Assembly (NCBI RefSeq): GCF_041146395.1 | Contig: NC_090995.1 | Span: 12,130,501-12,194,500, forward strand | Direction of reading: 5' to 3' | DNA from: Eulemur rufifrons | Taxonomy: Eukaryota; Chordata; Mammalia; Primates; Lemuridae | Length of the DNA: 64,000 bases | Shown: positions 11,404-24,400 of the stretch, piece after piece | Layout: every line of letters starts with the position of its first letter | Numbering within the stretch: position 1 is the first letter of the stretch | Position numbers and translations under genes: made by a program | Notes under the pieces: generated by a model | Database searches by the model: none | Seen by the model: the letters and a program-made list of their open reading frames with translations, nothing else | Told to the model about the DNA's origin: nothing

Positions 11404-11890
11404 CAGTCTTTCTTTCCATGTTTCTGTTTGTCTTGCTCTTCTCTGTCTGTCTCTCCTTTCCTCCTCCTCTTTCTCTCTCCCTCCATCCCTCCCTCCTTCC
11501 CCCTTTGCCTCATCTCCCTTCTCTCTCTCCCTGGTTTTCTCTCCCTTGCCCTGTTCTCCTGTCTCTTCCTCCTTTCTCCTGTTTGTTTCTTTCTTCCTAT
11601 CTCTGTCTCTCTGTCCATCTCTGAATGCCATCATTTGTGTTTCTCTCCCCCATCACTGTCTTTCTCTCTCCTCCCATTTCTCTTCTTGTCTCTCTCTGTC
11701 TCTATCCCTCTCTGTCTCTCTCTCTCCCCTTTGTCTTTTTCTCCTGTTGGATTCCCCATCCCCGGATCTGTCTCTCTGCCCTTTACTATTTCTTCCTCTC
11801 CCCCCACCCCTCAGTCTCTGACTTACGCTCTTCCCCCTGGTCTCACTTGGTTTCTGTTTTGTTTTTTCTATCTGTCTATCCCTCTGTCTG
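11404..11890 (+). repeat. 490-bp polypyrimidine (CT-rich) tract
   Basis: The + strand is almost purely C and T, made of degenerate tctctc, ccctcc and tgtctc units with few purines. Long open frames rich in Ser, Leu and Pro (or Arg, Glu and Lys on the other strand) are low-complexity artefacts. Such tracts can adopt triplex (H-DNA) structures and bind PTB-type proteins in the transcript. Confidence 0.9.
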
Positions 11891-11899
11891 AAATTTTCT

Positions 11900-12260
11900 A
11901 GGCTCTTCTCCTTCTCATTATTTTGAAATTTTATTATGGCTTCATGATGAGCCTTCTTAGTCTGAAAACTTTCTATTGTTCTGGGAAAATATTCTGGGAA
12001 AATATTCTGAAAGATTTCTTTGAGAACATTCTCCCCTATGTTTTATATATCCCTCTCTTCTGGAACTCTATCAGTCAGATATTAGCTCTCTGAGATTAAC
12101 CTTGCGCTGTCATAGTTTTAATTTCCTTCTTTCTTACTTTTTTTATGTTGCACAATATCTCCTCTTATCCTTTAAAAGCATTAAAATTTTTTTCGTATTT
12201 TCTCGCACTTCTTGCATTATGTTCGCTTCAAGTTAATTTTTTTCACTATGTTATTCTCTT
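11900..12260. repeat. Old interspersed repeat, family not assigned
   Basis: The phrases 'cttagtctgaaaactttc' and 'ctctcttctggaactctatcagtcagatattagctc' recur, in related form, in the 21990-23450 block, so the two are copies of one old family, probably an L1-type element. It contains a 13-bp tandem duplication (attctgggaaaat twice) at about 11980-12010. Confidence 0.5.
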
Positions 12261-12714
12261 TCATGTAGAGGAATCTTCAGATATCTGGTCATAATTGTCT
12301 ATGTGTTGATATTTAAGAATGAGATATTAAAATAAAAAGAATGAAATTTTGAAATATTAACTGGAAATGATCCATGCAAGTTCATTTACAACTTTTTAAG
12401 TGGTAAGGTGATCCGGCTGTGGGCTATTTAATGGAGAGACCCGCTCAACTTCGGTATCCTGAGATCTTTTCTTTGGGATGTGTTGACACTCCAGGAGGGA
12501 GCGATTCCCTAATCTGCCTGGAGCATACAAGCCTCACTGTTAGTGTTTTCTTAAAGCCAAGTTAGGGAGCAAGGCTGATGTCTCATGTCCAGCAGGTAGA
12601 CTTTTACTTAATTTCCAGTTTCCATACGTGAGTGTTCTCATCCTCGGGTTGTGCTGGCATTCGTGTTCTTCCTCTGTGGGGATTGGGTCTCCAGTCATCT
12701 GCACTGAGGAGGGG

Positions 12715-12840
12715 CAGTCACTTGCAGTTTCAGGGCTGTAAAATAAGAAAAAGAATATCTACTTTATGGGGTTGTTGGGAGGATTAAGTTAAGAAGATAT
12801 ACTTGAAGCACTTAACAAATATTTGTCATCAGAAACTTGT
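12715..12840 (+). repeat. MIR-like fragment
   Basis: 'Tgtaaaataagaaaaagaatatctac...ggggttgttgggaggattaagttaag' matches the 3' half of MIR. Confidence 0.6.
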
Positions 12841-12999
12841 ATCTATTGTTATTGTTTTTGTTATTGCATTAAAATATAAAAGTGTAATAAGACAGCAAAA
12901 ATGATAAACTGTTTATGTGAAATAAGTGGTCAGTTTATGTATTACTCAGACCAAGTTCAAGGCTCATCAGACCCCACATTTGTTTGTTTTCTCATTCCT

Positions 13000-14960
13000 T
13001 CATTTATTCTGTTACTGTGTGTTCACTGATTTATTCATTGAACTTGTATCAAACAAATACACATTTTGCCATACACTGTGCTGTGAATTAGAGTTGCTGA
13101 GATGAGATAAATCTGCTGGGGAAGCTATAAACACACAAACAGATAATACAATGAGAAAGAAATGTAGTATTGGAGACACAGGAGGGTACCATGGCACCAC
13201 TGAGGGTAGTTGTCTGAGAGTCTGAAGGGATCAGGGAAGGAAGGTCTTCCTTAAGAATGTGACGGATGCTTGAGCCCTTACAAGATAAGCATTAGCCAGA
13301 TTAGGAATAAACTGGGCTCCATTAATTAAGAAGACAGTAGAAGTTAAAGCATGAGCCAAGGCAAAAGGCAATAAACATTTTAATACACCCTAGCATCTGT
13401 AAGCGGTCCTAGAAGTTGATTTTACATCAAGGAGGGGCAAAAAATAAGACCACCAAGATTGACAGGAGGCAGATGATGGAAGTTTTAAATGTGATCATAT
13501 TAGGAGCTGCTGCTTCTTCCTGGAGTCATGCAGAGCCAATGAGGCAGTTTAAGCAACAGAATAAAAGAGGCCAAGGCAAGGCTGTCTCCCACATTTCCAG
13601 TTTGGGAAACTGAGTGATTATTTTCCCCAATAGTTGAGAAAGAAAGGCTTAGGGTACAGGTTCAGATTGGGGTGTTTAGTTTGAACCCTTCTGAGCTTCC
13701 TAGGTGGAGGTATTCAGCAGCCACTGGCTGGATACATGGTTTGGGGGACCTATTGACAGAGATGTGGTAGTTGAAACCACGGAGCAGGAGCTAGGCAATG
13801 ACAGGGCAAGAAGAGTGAGGAGAGGGTGGTGTTAGAGAACACAGGAAACATTAATAAAAGGCTTCTAAAAGGAGAACAGTCAACGTTGTCACATACAGTA
13901 TAGAGAGCTAGTAAGATGAGGACTGAAAAATATTCATGAGATCTACCAGGTTTGGAAGTCACTAGAATAGTGGAGCCAGAGAGCAGTGAGTTGGGAAATA
14001 AATGAGAGATGAGAAGAGACAGTGAAGCTTTGAGAAATTTGAAAGAAAGTAAAACAAAAGAAATTGATGGAGGTGAACATGGCAATAAGGGTTTTTTTTG
14101 TTTGTATGTTCCTGGTGTTTTCCTTTGTTTTGAAAGATGGGAGTGATCCAGGCATGCTCATAAAGCGAGGAGAAGGCAGCAGAGGGGGAAATGTGGAAAT
14201 TTTGAGGAGAGAATGAAATTGAGGGAGGAAGGGTCATGGAGTCAACTTACAGGTGGATGGGTAAGACTCGAACAGAAGGACATTCAGGTCATCCTGTAGG
14301 GAAATCAGATTTTGTTGGGTGCACAGATTGGTAGTTACAGTAGGTGTTGAATAAGATCTTGATTGATGACCTCAGCTTCCTGTAGTCATCAGCAGGTGAG
14401 GTGGCCTGTTCAAATTCCAGAGTAAGTAGGTTGAGTAGGCGACTTCAGAAAATTAAGGTGACTTGGAATATTAGTGCAAGGGAATGAGCGTGAGAGAGAG
14501 TTGAAAAGGGGCAATGAAGGAATGGGTTAGTGTTGTTGGCCCGTGAAGGTTGGCGGTGATAGGTTTGAACTGTATCTTACCCCTACTGGCCCGTGTGGAG
14601 TAGAGAAGGCTGCACTGAGGTTTGCTGGGCTGGTGAGGCCGAGGGGCAGGACTGGAAGGAAGAGCATTAGAGATGAGTTCACACATCAGTGTGTTGGACA
14701 GAATAGGAAGAGGATGGAAGCATTAATGCATTTAGAGAATGTGCGTTTCCTTATCTATGGAATAAGAGGCCAGATTATCTGCTGGGAGTGACGGAGGGAG
14801 GAGATGGTAGAGTAGGCACTGAAGACAGGCGGGGAAAGGTTTACCGTAACTGTTCTGCAAATGGGAGTGAGAACTGACTACGAGAAGCCATTGTTTTAGG
14901 CCCTGTTCAGGCCAGTTATTAATTTTTATGGGAGCCAGTTCTGGGAAGTAGTTTTTTTGC
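13000..14960 (+). repeat. Long purine-rich ancient repeat, family not assigned
   Basis: The block opens with a 'cattccttcatttattc...catacactgtgctgtgaatt' phrase. It continues as G/A-rich sequence with landmarks such as 'aagatgaggactgaaaaatattc' and 'gaaagatgggagtgatccaggcatg'. This wording is familiar from a widespread mammalian interspersed element, whose name I cannot give with certainty. A related copy is at 61180-63230. Reading frames inside are not conserved coding sequence. Confidence 0.55.
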
Positions 14961-17249
14961 TTGTTTTGTTTTTTAATCTTGTATTTGTTTGTTTGTTTTT
15001 TTCTTAATGTCATGAGGTACTAGTGGCTACTGAGTAGTTGGAGGTAATTTCCTTCTTCCAGACACAGGAATATGTATAAGGTGTTGATAATACATAGAGC
15101 AATTAGAGAATTGTTGTTCTTAGCTATTAATGTGCATTACCAAGTAATACCAGACATAGGGATCCCACGTATTTCATCAGTTAGACTTCCACAGCCAGTT
15201 AAGGTGAGTCTCAGAATAGAAGATCTAGGGAATATTTGGTTTTTTAAAAAAATAGATATGATAGGCTTTAGCAATTATTTTCTATCTGCTTATGCTATTT
15301 TAGTTCTCTTGTGTTCTGTGTTGTTTTAAGTCCTAATAACTATTAACAAATTCTTTCAAGTCACAAGCTTTTAATTCACTAGGAGCACACGGAGATGCAA
15401 TGCTTTAAACTCTAATATTAATATAAATAGCAATTTGAATATCATAAAGTTTTAGTAAACTCTTAACTAACGAAAAGATAGTTATTTCTGTACCATTGTG
15501 ACCAATTTAAAAATTACATACAAATTATATTCTTTGGATTATTGTTAATTAAAATTGTCTGTAGATACCATGTCCATTAAATCTAAAAATATATAACCAT
15601 ATCTATTTAATATTTGACCATCTGTGCACAAACCTTCTCTACTAAGGAGAAATGCCTTTGGTGAATGAATGGCTCGGTATGGCCCTCCGGCCGACCAGTT
15701 CTATGACTGCTAAAAATGAGTTGCAGTGTCGATTTTTGAGGCTTTGCTGGAGTTGTGCTAGATGGTGAATAAGCCGTAATACCGTTAGACATGGACATCT
15801 GTCTGTCTACAGAGTAGATTTTAAAATTATGCTTAATAGTGTTATTTCAGTGTGTAATTTTGCCTTTAGGAGACCTGGTTGGGAAATGACATGTGTTGAG
15901 TCCTTTTCCTGGGCCAGGTCTCTTGCTGGGTTCCTGAAATGCCTCCTGTGGTCTTCATTACAGTCCTCCAAGGCGGCCGCTGTTCTCCTCCCTCTCACTG
16001 ATTCTCTCAAATGGAAAGATGATGGTGGAGTCTCAGAATAGCCGAGTAATATTTATTCAGCATTCTTAAAAGTAATTAACCTTTAGTCGCAAGAACAAAA
16101 GCTTACAGAGAAAATACTTGGTCTAAACTTACTCAGAATGAATAGCATTTTAGTTGTCTGAAATTACCTTAACTGCCATTGTTAATTCCTTGGTATGTGT
16201 TATCATACTTCACATGTACTTCAGAATGTGATCTTTACCAACTAGATCTTCTTTAAGAAACTCCGCTTGTTTTTGAACTTATTTCCAATTTATATTTGAG
16301 AAATATTTAAATTGAATATAGTTTCCTTTTTTGATTGCTTACAAATGACCTTTTTAAGTTGTTGGCTTTAGAGAGAGGTCACCCAAGTTTAGAACCCAGG
16401 AAGAGAGATATCAGAAGTGATTTAAAAAAAAAAAAAAAAGTGTGACAAATGAACTATTTGTTGCAGCTTTACAGTGATACTAGAGAAGGTGGCTTGGGTC
16501 TGTGCAGCAAAAAACTTGCTGAATTCACCCCTAAAGTAGTCAGGTTTACTTGCCCAGTCACTGGCAAATCTGGACAATGACAAGCCACACCAGAGCAGAT
16601 GAGAATACGTGTTCTCATGAGGCAGGTACAGCCCAGTAGGAGAGGACAGGGCTGAGGCAGGCGCTCTGTTTCTTCTCTGCTCAGTTTAGGGTTCTTAGAA
16701 ACAAAAACAGTGTAAGCTAAATGTTTCCATAATCATTTATATTAATTGATAAGAGATATTAACTGTTTTACAATATGAAGTAATATAATTACATCATCAT
16801 TGTTCATTTTTTCACATTGTTATTTATAGCAAATTACTAAAAGGCTAATGACGGTCAGTATGCTTTCACTTAAGTTTAGATGTTATAATGCGTGTATCTA
16901 GGAAACAGACTCCGCTTGTAAAACTTTGTAAACATTCCAGCGTCTCTTTTATTAGTCATATTTAATAAATTCTTGTTGAATAGCATCCTACAGCAACATA
17001 TTTAAGCCTCTAATTTATGCATGCCATTAGATAACAGCATTTAATTTGTTCTACCTGAGTGCCAAAAACATTTAGTTGAGGGGTGCCAGGAAATTTTCTA
17101 AAATTTATTTAGGTGGATATTAAAAATGACCCTTTTGAAAGCAAGTCAGACCATGCTATTTCCTTCTAAAGGTGAATAATAGCAAAGTTATGGTGAGAGG
17201 TTCATGGAAAGTTTGAGAAAATATAGTACTGAGTAATTAATAGCCCTGC

Positions 17250-17460
17250 TTTAGAATCAGACAGATCTAGTTTAAAATTCTGTCTCCACCACCTCCTGTT
17301 TTAAGTTAACTTCTCTAACCCTTAATTTACTTATCTGTAAGATTAGGATACTAACGGCACCTATTCTATAGGATTTTATGAGATTTAAATGACACATGAA
17401 GAATTTAATAGTGCTAGGTACATTTTTAATGCTCATTATATGGCAATTGTTATTTTTAGT
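17250..17460 (+). repeat. MIR element
   Basis: 'Cagacagatctagtttaaaattctgtctccacca...cttatctgtaagattaggatac' follows the MIR consensus order. Confidence 0.7.
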
Positions 17461-17879
17461 GAATTAGCTAGAAGGCATTTTTGTTCCTTAGTACTGTTTT
17501 TTTTTTTTTTTAAATCTGTTATGAATGTCACATGTCTATTATAGAATCATCCCATTTGAGTTGACTGTGTCACCAGTTCTCTTGCCCAACTCTCTCCCTC
17601 AACAGATAAGGAAACTAAGAAACAGGAAATTTTGTCCAATTGTCCGTAGTCGCTGAGAGTGAGAAGTAAAATCAAAGCCTCCTGACTCTCGGCTCCATGC
17701 TCCATCCCCTCTGGCAAACATTTATGGAAATGGTGGAAGCATTGTATATTTTCAAGAAATGCCAGTATTTGTTGAAGGTGATGAAAACATACCTAATATT
17801 TTTAGATATAATTGTTTATGTCAATCACAAAAAAATACACTCTTTTCTTTGCTACCTTATGCATTCAGTATTATCTAAG

Positions 17880-18415
17880 CTGTCGGATTCATGCTTTAGT
17901 CCCTGTACCCCTCCAACCTTATCTTGTTATTAATATAAAAAGTCCCTCTTATGCAAAATGCTCCAGCTTTACCTGCCTCTTTTTGATTCCTCAACCACCC
18001 TACTCTCATTCTTTCTCCGAGGTCTTTGCACAGCTCTGTTCTTACTGCCTGGAACCTTCTTTCTTTGTCTCTTTGCATCGTAACTTTTCCTAATCATTCA
18101 GTATCATCCTTTGGCAACAGTGTCGTTTCCTCAGAAAGATCTTTTCTGACAACTTTCTTCCCACCCCAGGCATTCTCTTTCAGTTACCTTGTTTTACTTT
18201 CTTCATAACATGTCACTGTCTTCACCATAATCTTAACTTTTAACTGAACTTGTTTACTATTTGTCTTCTGTGCTAAAATGTAAACTCCATGAGCATACTC
18301 ATCATATTTGCTTTATTTATTTGTATTCATCACCCTTAGAACATTGCCTGGCATACATAATAGGAGATCAGTAAATATTTTTGAGTGAATAAATAAATAA
18401 ATGAATGAATGAATC
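17880..18415 (+). repeat. L2 LINE 3' end
   Basis: Typical L2 3' phrases appear in order: 'gaggtctttgcacagctctgttc', 'cctggaaccttctttc', 'aatgtaaactccatgagc' and 'cctggcatacataataggagatcagtaaatattt', followed by a GAAT/AAAT simple tail. Confidence 0.8.
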
Positions 18416-19249
18416 AATAGGGTTAGCTCCCTAGACCATTAATAAATATTGTTTGTGTCAAAGAAGCAATGTTTGTTCATCTCAGATTAGCAAATGTCAC
18501 ACACTCCGTTTTCTATAGTACTGATTTTGGGTTGGTCAATCCAAGCCAGTTTTATTTATCTTTTGAAAAAAATTTCTTTACAGAAATAAAGCTGTAAATA
18601 TGAAGATTGTGTGAAAAGTTAGTGGCATTTTCAACAGTGCATTATTTATCCAGCAGGAACTCTGTTCGAATAATCATATCCTTACAACTGTCCAAGAAAT
18701 GCGCTATTAATTTTATGAAGTTACCTTAATAACTTAGGAAAAAATTAATAACTTAGGAAAACAATACCTCTTAATTTTTAGGAGCAAAAAATATACATCA
18801 ATATATCCTGAGTAATAGGAATATTTATAAATACCTTCATTAAAAAGTTACTCATCTCTGAGTACAGATAGAATGGCTATTCAAGCATGTATCTTTAATT
18901 AGGCTTCTCAATTTTTATCTCCCGTTTTTTAAAGAATGAGTCTTATTTAACAGGTAGCATAAGGTTGACTGTAAGCACGCAACCTTTGTCAAAAATCTCA
19001 GCAGAAAAAACATTTATTGACGCACTCCTGGTTCTTTGAGATTATTAAAAATCACAAGTTGATGAATGGACTAGATATAAAAATATATACCCTTGTGGAA
19101 TTTATTATTTTAGAGTTTTCAACTTAATTTGAGGGAGGTTGTAAGAAACATAGGATCTGTTATAAGAATGTAAGAAACATTTTCTATTAGAAGGATATTA
19201 TGTTATTTGTTATATACTTTTATTACGATCTTTGAAAGGAATTTTTTTT

Positions 19250-19922
19250 CAATATTAATAATCCCTCCTTATCTTCGGTTTTTTGCTTTCCGTGGTTTCA
19301 GATACACACGGTCAACCATGGTCCAAAAATATTACATGGAAAATTCCAGAAATAAACAATTTATACGTTTGAAATCATACCCTGCCCAGCTCTGTCCCTC
19401 TGGGGGGTGGATGGTCCCTTTGTCCGGCGTATACATGCTGTATAGGCCGACCTCACGCTAGTCACTTGGCAGTGGTCTTGGCTGTCAGACCAACTGTTGT
19501 GGTGTCACTGTGGTATCCCGGTGCTCGTGTTCAAGGAACCCGTGTTTTACTTAATGATGGCCCCAAAGCGCAACAGTAGTGATGCTGGCAATTCGGATAT
19601 GCCAAAGAGAAGTGCTTTCTGTAAGTGAAAGGGTGAAAGTTCTCAACTTACTAGGGAAGACCCAAAACCATATGCTGAGGTTGCTAAGATCTATGATAAG
19701 AACAAATCTTCTGTCCGTGAAATTGTGAGCAGTATATTGTTACAATTGTTGTATTTTGTTACTAGTTAATCTCTTCCTGTGCCTAATTTATAAATTTCAC
19801 TTTATCGTAGGTAGGTATATATAGGACCAAACATAGTACATATAGGGTATGGTGCTATCCATGGTCTCAAGCATTCACTGGGGCTCTTGGAACACATCCC
19901 CACAGATAAGGGGGGATACTGT
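19250..19922 (+). mobile_element. Tigger/pogo-type DNA transposon fragment
   Basis: The ends are inverted: 'aatccctccttatcttcggtttttt' on the left, and 'cacagataaggggggatactg' next to a TA on the right. The inside carries a short transposase remnant, MAPKRNSSDAGNSDMPKRSA, at about 19560-19620, then stops. The length of about 670 bp indicates an internally deleted copy. Confidence 0.78.
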
Positions 19923-21079
19923 AGTATGAGGAATAGAAGTACTTCCTTAAATATATTTTTTCTTACCCTAAGGATGTTATGAATGGTGTGACTGACTGGG
20001 TGACGGAGCCAAAATTTGTGACCAAAACATTGAAAATAAAGAGGTCCTTTTGATCTTAGATTTTTAGTCTTTTTTCCAGTCCATCTCCCTAGCCTTTGGT
20101 TTTCATTTACTTATTTGTTTTGTTTTCTTTCTTACTGTTAGATTATGTTCTGATGTTCTTCTTCAGTGCTCCCTAAATGTTCTCTAGAATTTGGTGTGGG
20201 GACAGGAGGCATCTAAATAACCAACCATGTGTAGGGAGCATCACCATAAAAAGCAGAGAAAGCAAATACAAGTAGATTACGTTCCCTGCTATTGTAGTGA
20301 CATTTGAACAGGTAATAAGAATACAAAATACTGTGTGATAAGTATTGTAATGGAGAGGATAATAGCTGTTTAGAAGATAGAGAATTTCCTTTCAGCTATA
20401 AAAACATTTTTACAAACAGTATTATAGAATACATCTAGTTACATAGCCATTAAAATACTATTTTTTTTTTTCTTGTTATGGTCCATCCAGGTTTCTTACT
20501 CTTCTTGCTGAACCCATACTGGTTTATCTTTAAGAATTATTTATTCTAAATTTCCTTTGTCTTCAATTTTTGTAAAAACAAGTTTATTTCATGACCTTTC
20601 CATTTATTTTCTTTTATTATAGTCTTTTTCATAACACTAGTGTTTTGAAAATTCTTGTGTTTAGAATTTAGAAATTCTGAGATAATCAGTTTAGCAATAA
20701 ATCAGTCTCTGCTTTTCACCATACAGTGTCTGTAAGCCATCAACTTTTCTGTAAATTCTCAGTTTAGGTTTTCTGAGAGAAATACTGTATTTTCTAAAGT
20801 TTTTAGTGAGATTGATTCAAATTTTATAAATAACATCTCTGGCTTTTAGATTTCATTTTTGATTATCCAACAAATCATTTAATTAATACGGGGAAATGGG
20901 ACTAAGCATGTGATGATTTATTGAAAGAGTAGTATTTGACACATATTCAGATCCAGAGTAACTATGTAAGTACACTTTCTTGACTTGATTTTTCAAGTCA
21001 TACCACACTTTGAAAGTTATGGAATTTTTTAAAAAAGTGACAATACTTCATTAAAAATGTTTTTTTTTCTTATCTACAG

Positions 21080-21203
21080 GTTTTTGGAAATGCTCCGCCA
21101 AATACAATGACAGAAAAATTCTCTGACCTTCTGCAGTTCACAACACAAGTCTCACGACTCATGGTGACGGAAATTCGAAGAAGAGCATCAAACAAATCCA
21201 CAG
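21080..21203 (+). CDS. WDFY3: WDFY3 coding exon 2, residues 61-101
   Basis: The acceptor is tatctacag|GTTTTTGG and the donor is CACAG|gtattt. The 124-nt exon continues in phase 0 and leaves phase 1. It encodes VFGNAPPNTMTEKF and ends in an arginine-rich helix-like stretch (EIRRRASNKST). The sequence matches the N-terminal solenoid of ALFY, with no assigned catalytic role. Confidence 0.97.
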
Positions 21204-21489
21204 GTATTTTTACAGAAGCCAGCAAATCCGGACTTATTTGAATGGACAGACAATTCTATAACAGTACTATTAGTATTAAATGGAAAACAGATGCTGTTCG
21301 CAGCACGTGGATGTCAGGCGCCAGCAGTTCCCGAGAGTCTTCTACTCTGGGATAGTTCCACTCAAGGCTACTCTTCTTGGACCACCACCACCTCCACCCC
21401 AGCCCTTTAAAACACACCCTGTTTCCTTCTAAACAAAATCTAAATTTCTTAGCTTGACATTTAAAACAAATCTGCGATCTGGTTATATG

Positions 21490-21491
<2 letters not shown>

Positions 21492-21526
<35 letters not shown>

Positions 21527-21534
21527 CATACCTT
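21492..21534. repeat. 43-bp T homopolymer
   Basis: An uninterrupted T run lies 288 bp downstream of exon 2. No Alu adjoins it. It may be the poly(A) end of an antisense retrocopy lying to its right. Length is likely polymorphic or assembly-sensitive. Confidence 0.95.
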
Positions 21535-21539
21535 ATTTC

Positions 21540-23450
21540 TGTTGTTTCCTTTTCTGTGTTTCAACCAAACTGGGCTGTTTGAAGTCCGCAGATGTGTCTA
21601 CACTCTTACTTGGATCCTTCACTTGCAATGCTTCACTGAGTGGGGGGGACTCTTGTTCATCTCAGCATGTCTGAATCTCAGCTTGGATTAAGTCACATTT
21701 CCTTGATAGAAGTTTTTTGACTTCGTTCATCAAAAAAAATTTTTCCCTTCTGAAATAGTGTTTTGTTTCAGAACCTCCTGAGTGGTGATTATGTCTTTAT
21801 CTTCCCATCAGACCCTGAGCTGCTCGGGGGCCTCTGTGTCATCTGTAGCAGTTGCTCTCCAGACCAGCTGACGGCTGTCCCTTTTATGTCTCCACTCATG
21901 TTATCCTGGGATTCCTTTCATTTTTTTTTCAAATGGATTCCATTTCTCGAATCCCACGGCATCTTTTTTCTCAAATTAAACTTCCTCTTTTTGGTAAAGC
22001 ATCTTTGCCAGCAGCTTCCTGAGAAAGGATACAGGGGGGAATTACTGGGGCTTTTTTTGTTTGTTATTTTAAATACCCCATGAGTGAAAAAATTTTTTGA
22101 TGATTACTGTGTACAACGAGTTTTTTTCTTCTTCACCAAGTAAGGTGATACCTTTAAGCTGACAACCTGTCGGTTACCAGTGCTGGGAACAAATTCTGTT
22201 ACTTGGCTTTATTATAGAAAAGGAAACTTAGAAAATCAGGGGTCCATATGAGAAAAGAAGGCAGAAGCCCACCACCTTCATGCTCCTACAGAGAAGTGCT
22301 CTGGGGAGCTCTACTGAGTGCACTGCTGGGGTTTGCATTTAGATGCAAAGGTACCACCCTCCCTCCTCTCCATCTCCCTTCATTCCCCATTACTAAAGGA
22401 TGTGCTTGAGAGCGGTCTTATCAGTGAAGAAACACAAACTTCTTGGGATCCAGGTCATGTGAGTACTGGATTTGGAGTGAGTACTGTTGAGTTGCTGGAG
22501 AATGCTAGCTGTCTAGTGCCAGGAGACCCTCCTACCAAAGATCGGATGCTACCAGTCTCATGGGGAGTTGAGCTTGGGTTGCCCCTCCTACGGGGAGATG
22601 GTCAGCGTCTAGCGGGGTTTTTCTCCCTGCAGCCCAGCGTGAGCACTCGAGGTCATTTTGGGTAATCTTGCTACTTGTATGACATCGATCCTCCTTTAAG
22701 TGGGTATCAGATTCTATGTTGCAAGCCATTTTATCTCAGAATTTAAAAAATAATTTCGCTGTCATAGTCTAGATTTCTACACACCTATTGCGAAATCAGA
22801 AGCTTACCTAGATTCTTGATTCTTTCTCTGTGACCTAGTTTTTTCTCTAGAAGCTTTTAGGATCCTCTCTTTTTCCCTACTATTCTAAAATTCCAGGATA
22901 ATGTGCCTTCTGGTAGACCTATTTTTATACATTATGCTACGTACTCACTGGACCCTTTCAGTCTGGGAATTCATACCCTTTAAATTAGGGAAGGTTTCAT
23001 GAATTGTTTAATAATATCCTCCCCTCCCCTGGAAATAATAATCTCTTTCCAGTCAGATATCTCCATTAGACTGCTCCTCTCATTTTCTGTCTTTGTGTTT
23101 TGACTGCTTGTTAGAGAACCCTCAGTTTTATCATCCCTCCCTTCCGTGGAGTGTTTTTCTTCATTTTGTGGCTTTATATTTTTCATTTCTAAGAATTCTT
23201 TTTTTTATTGGTTTCTATTCTTACATGGATGCATTTTCTTCTCTTTTCATCCCCCTGAGTACCTGTTTCTTTCAGGCTTAATGAAAATGTTGCCTTTTTA
23301 TCAATTTGTTTTTGTTTTTATCTTTTATCTTAGAGAATGTCGTCACATGTCTCATCTTTGACCATCTGCTCTTATGTAAGAATGGAGCCTTAAAAAGCTG
23401 ATGGGCAGCTTTTTAATTACGTGTGGAGTTTGCATCTGTGGGCTTTAGTG
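21540..23450. repeat. Old LINE-like interspersed block, family not assigned
   Basis: Phrases such as 'cagcttcctgagaaaggatac', 'agaagcttttaggatcctctc' and 'ggaccctttcagtctgggaattcat' belong to a familiar mammalian element, related to 11900-12260. Divergence is high and edges are approximate; some of the left part may be unrelated unique sequence. Confidence 0.45.
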
Positions 23451-24055
23451 TAAGGTGATCTTGGTGGGTTGTTTTGTGGGATTTTTCCCCTGAACTAGGG
23501 ATACTTCTCAGAGAATTGTCCAGTCTCTGCTTAGAAAATGTATATATGACTATCGACATTTTAGAAGCCAAGTGGAAAAAAGGTTTGAGGGCCCTCAACA
23601 TTGGGTATATAAGCTTCTGTTTTATTTCTGTGGGCCCACGCTGTGCCTGGTGCCCCCAATCCAGACTCCCCCTCGTACTCTTCTCAGTGAACAAGCCTCC
23701 CAGTCCAGTGCTTATCTGGTAGTCTAGGTGCTCTGGAACATGTTTCCTACCAGCTCTCCTCTGTGTAGTCCCGTATTTACCTCTGTGTCCAAAGGTACCT
23801 GGTAGCACCAATTCCTGAGCCTCTCGGAGCTTCTGTAGTCTGTAGTTTGGTTGCTTTTCCACTTTCCCTGCACTTACTTTAAGATTCTAGGAGGGTTTGC
23901 TAAGTCACTTACCACAAATCTTTCTGCTATTTTGGTATCCCAAATTTTGTTGCTCTTATTTTTTAATAAAAAAAATTTTTTAACTTCTTTTTGGTCTTAA
24001 GAGTTTATATCTTTAAAAAAAAAAAGTCTTTTAACAATTATTTTAGTGACTACAT

Positions 24056-24400
24056 TAGTCTGCTTGGGCTGCTGTAACGAAATACCATAGACTAGAAGGC
24101 TTACACAACAGAAGTTTATTTTCTATGACCTTGGAGGCTGGAGATGAGGTTGCGAGCACGGTTGGTCTGGTGAGGGCTCTCTGCCTGGCCTGCAGACTGC
24201 TGCCTTCTTGCTGTACACTCAGGTGGGGAAGAGAAGGAGAACAAGCTTTCTGCTGTCTCTTCTTGTGAGGGCCCAGCATGAGGGCCCTGTGCTCATGGTG
24301 TCATCTAAACCTAATTACCTCCAAGTACCTTCATGTTAGGGGTAGGGCTTCAAAGTATGCATTTTGGAGGGACACAGTTCAGTCTAGAGCAGGGATATTT
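24056..24400 (-). repeat. MLT1-type LTR (ERVL-MaLR), antisense
   Basis: 'Attagtctgcttgggctgctgtaacgaaataccatagact' at the left and 'gagggacacagttcagtctagagca' at the right are the reversed ends of an MLT1 LTR. It is a solitary, decayed LTR without retroviral genes. Confidence 0.82.

Larger units (their letters stand above)
10461..21079 (+). other. WDFY3 intron 1 (10.6 kb)
   Basis: This is the largest intron in the window. It holds the pyrimidine tract, two old unassigned repeat blocks, MIR and L2 fragments and a Tigger copy, each listed separately. Between about 14960 and 17250 I see only AT-rich unique sequence. A small CpG-richer patch at about 15660-15790 is open on the minus strand but matches nothing I know. 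Confidence 0.9.

Noticed and set aside
11386..11901. Several overlapping open frames up to 157 codons on both strands
   Set aside because: They arise from the CT-rich low-complexity tract; their proteins are only Ser/Leu/Pro or Arg/Glu/Lys runs.
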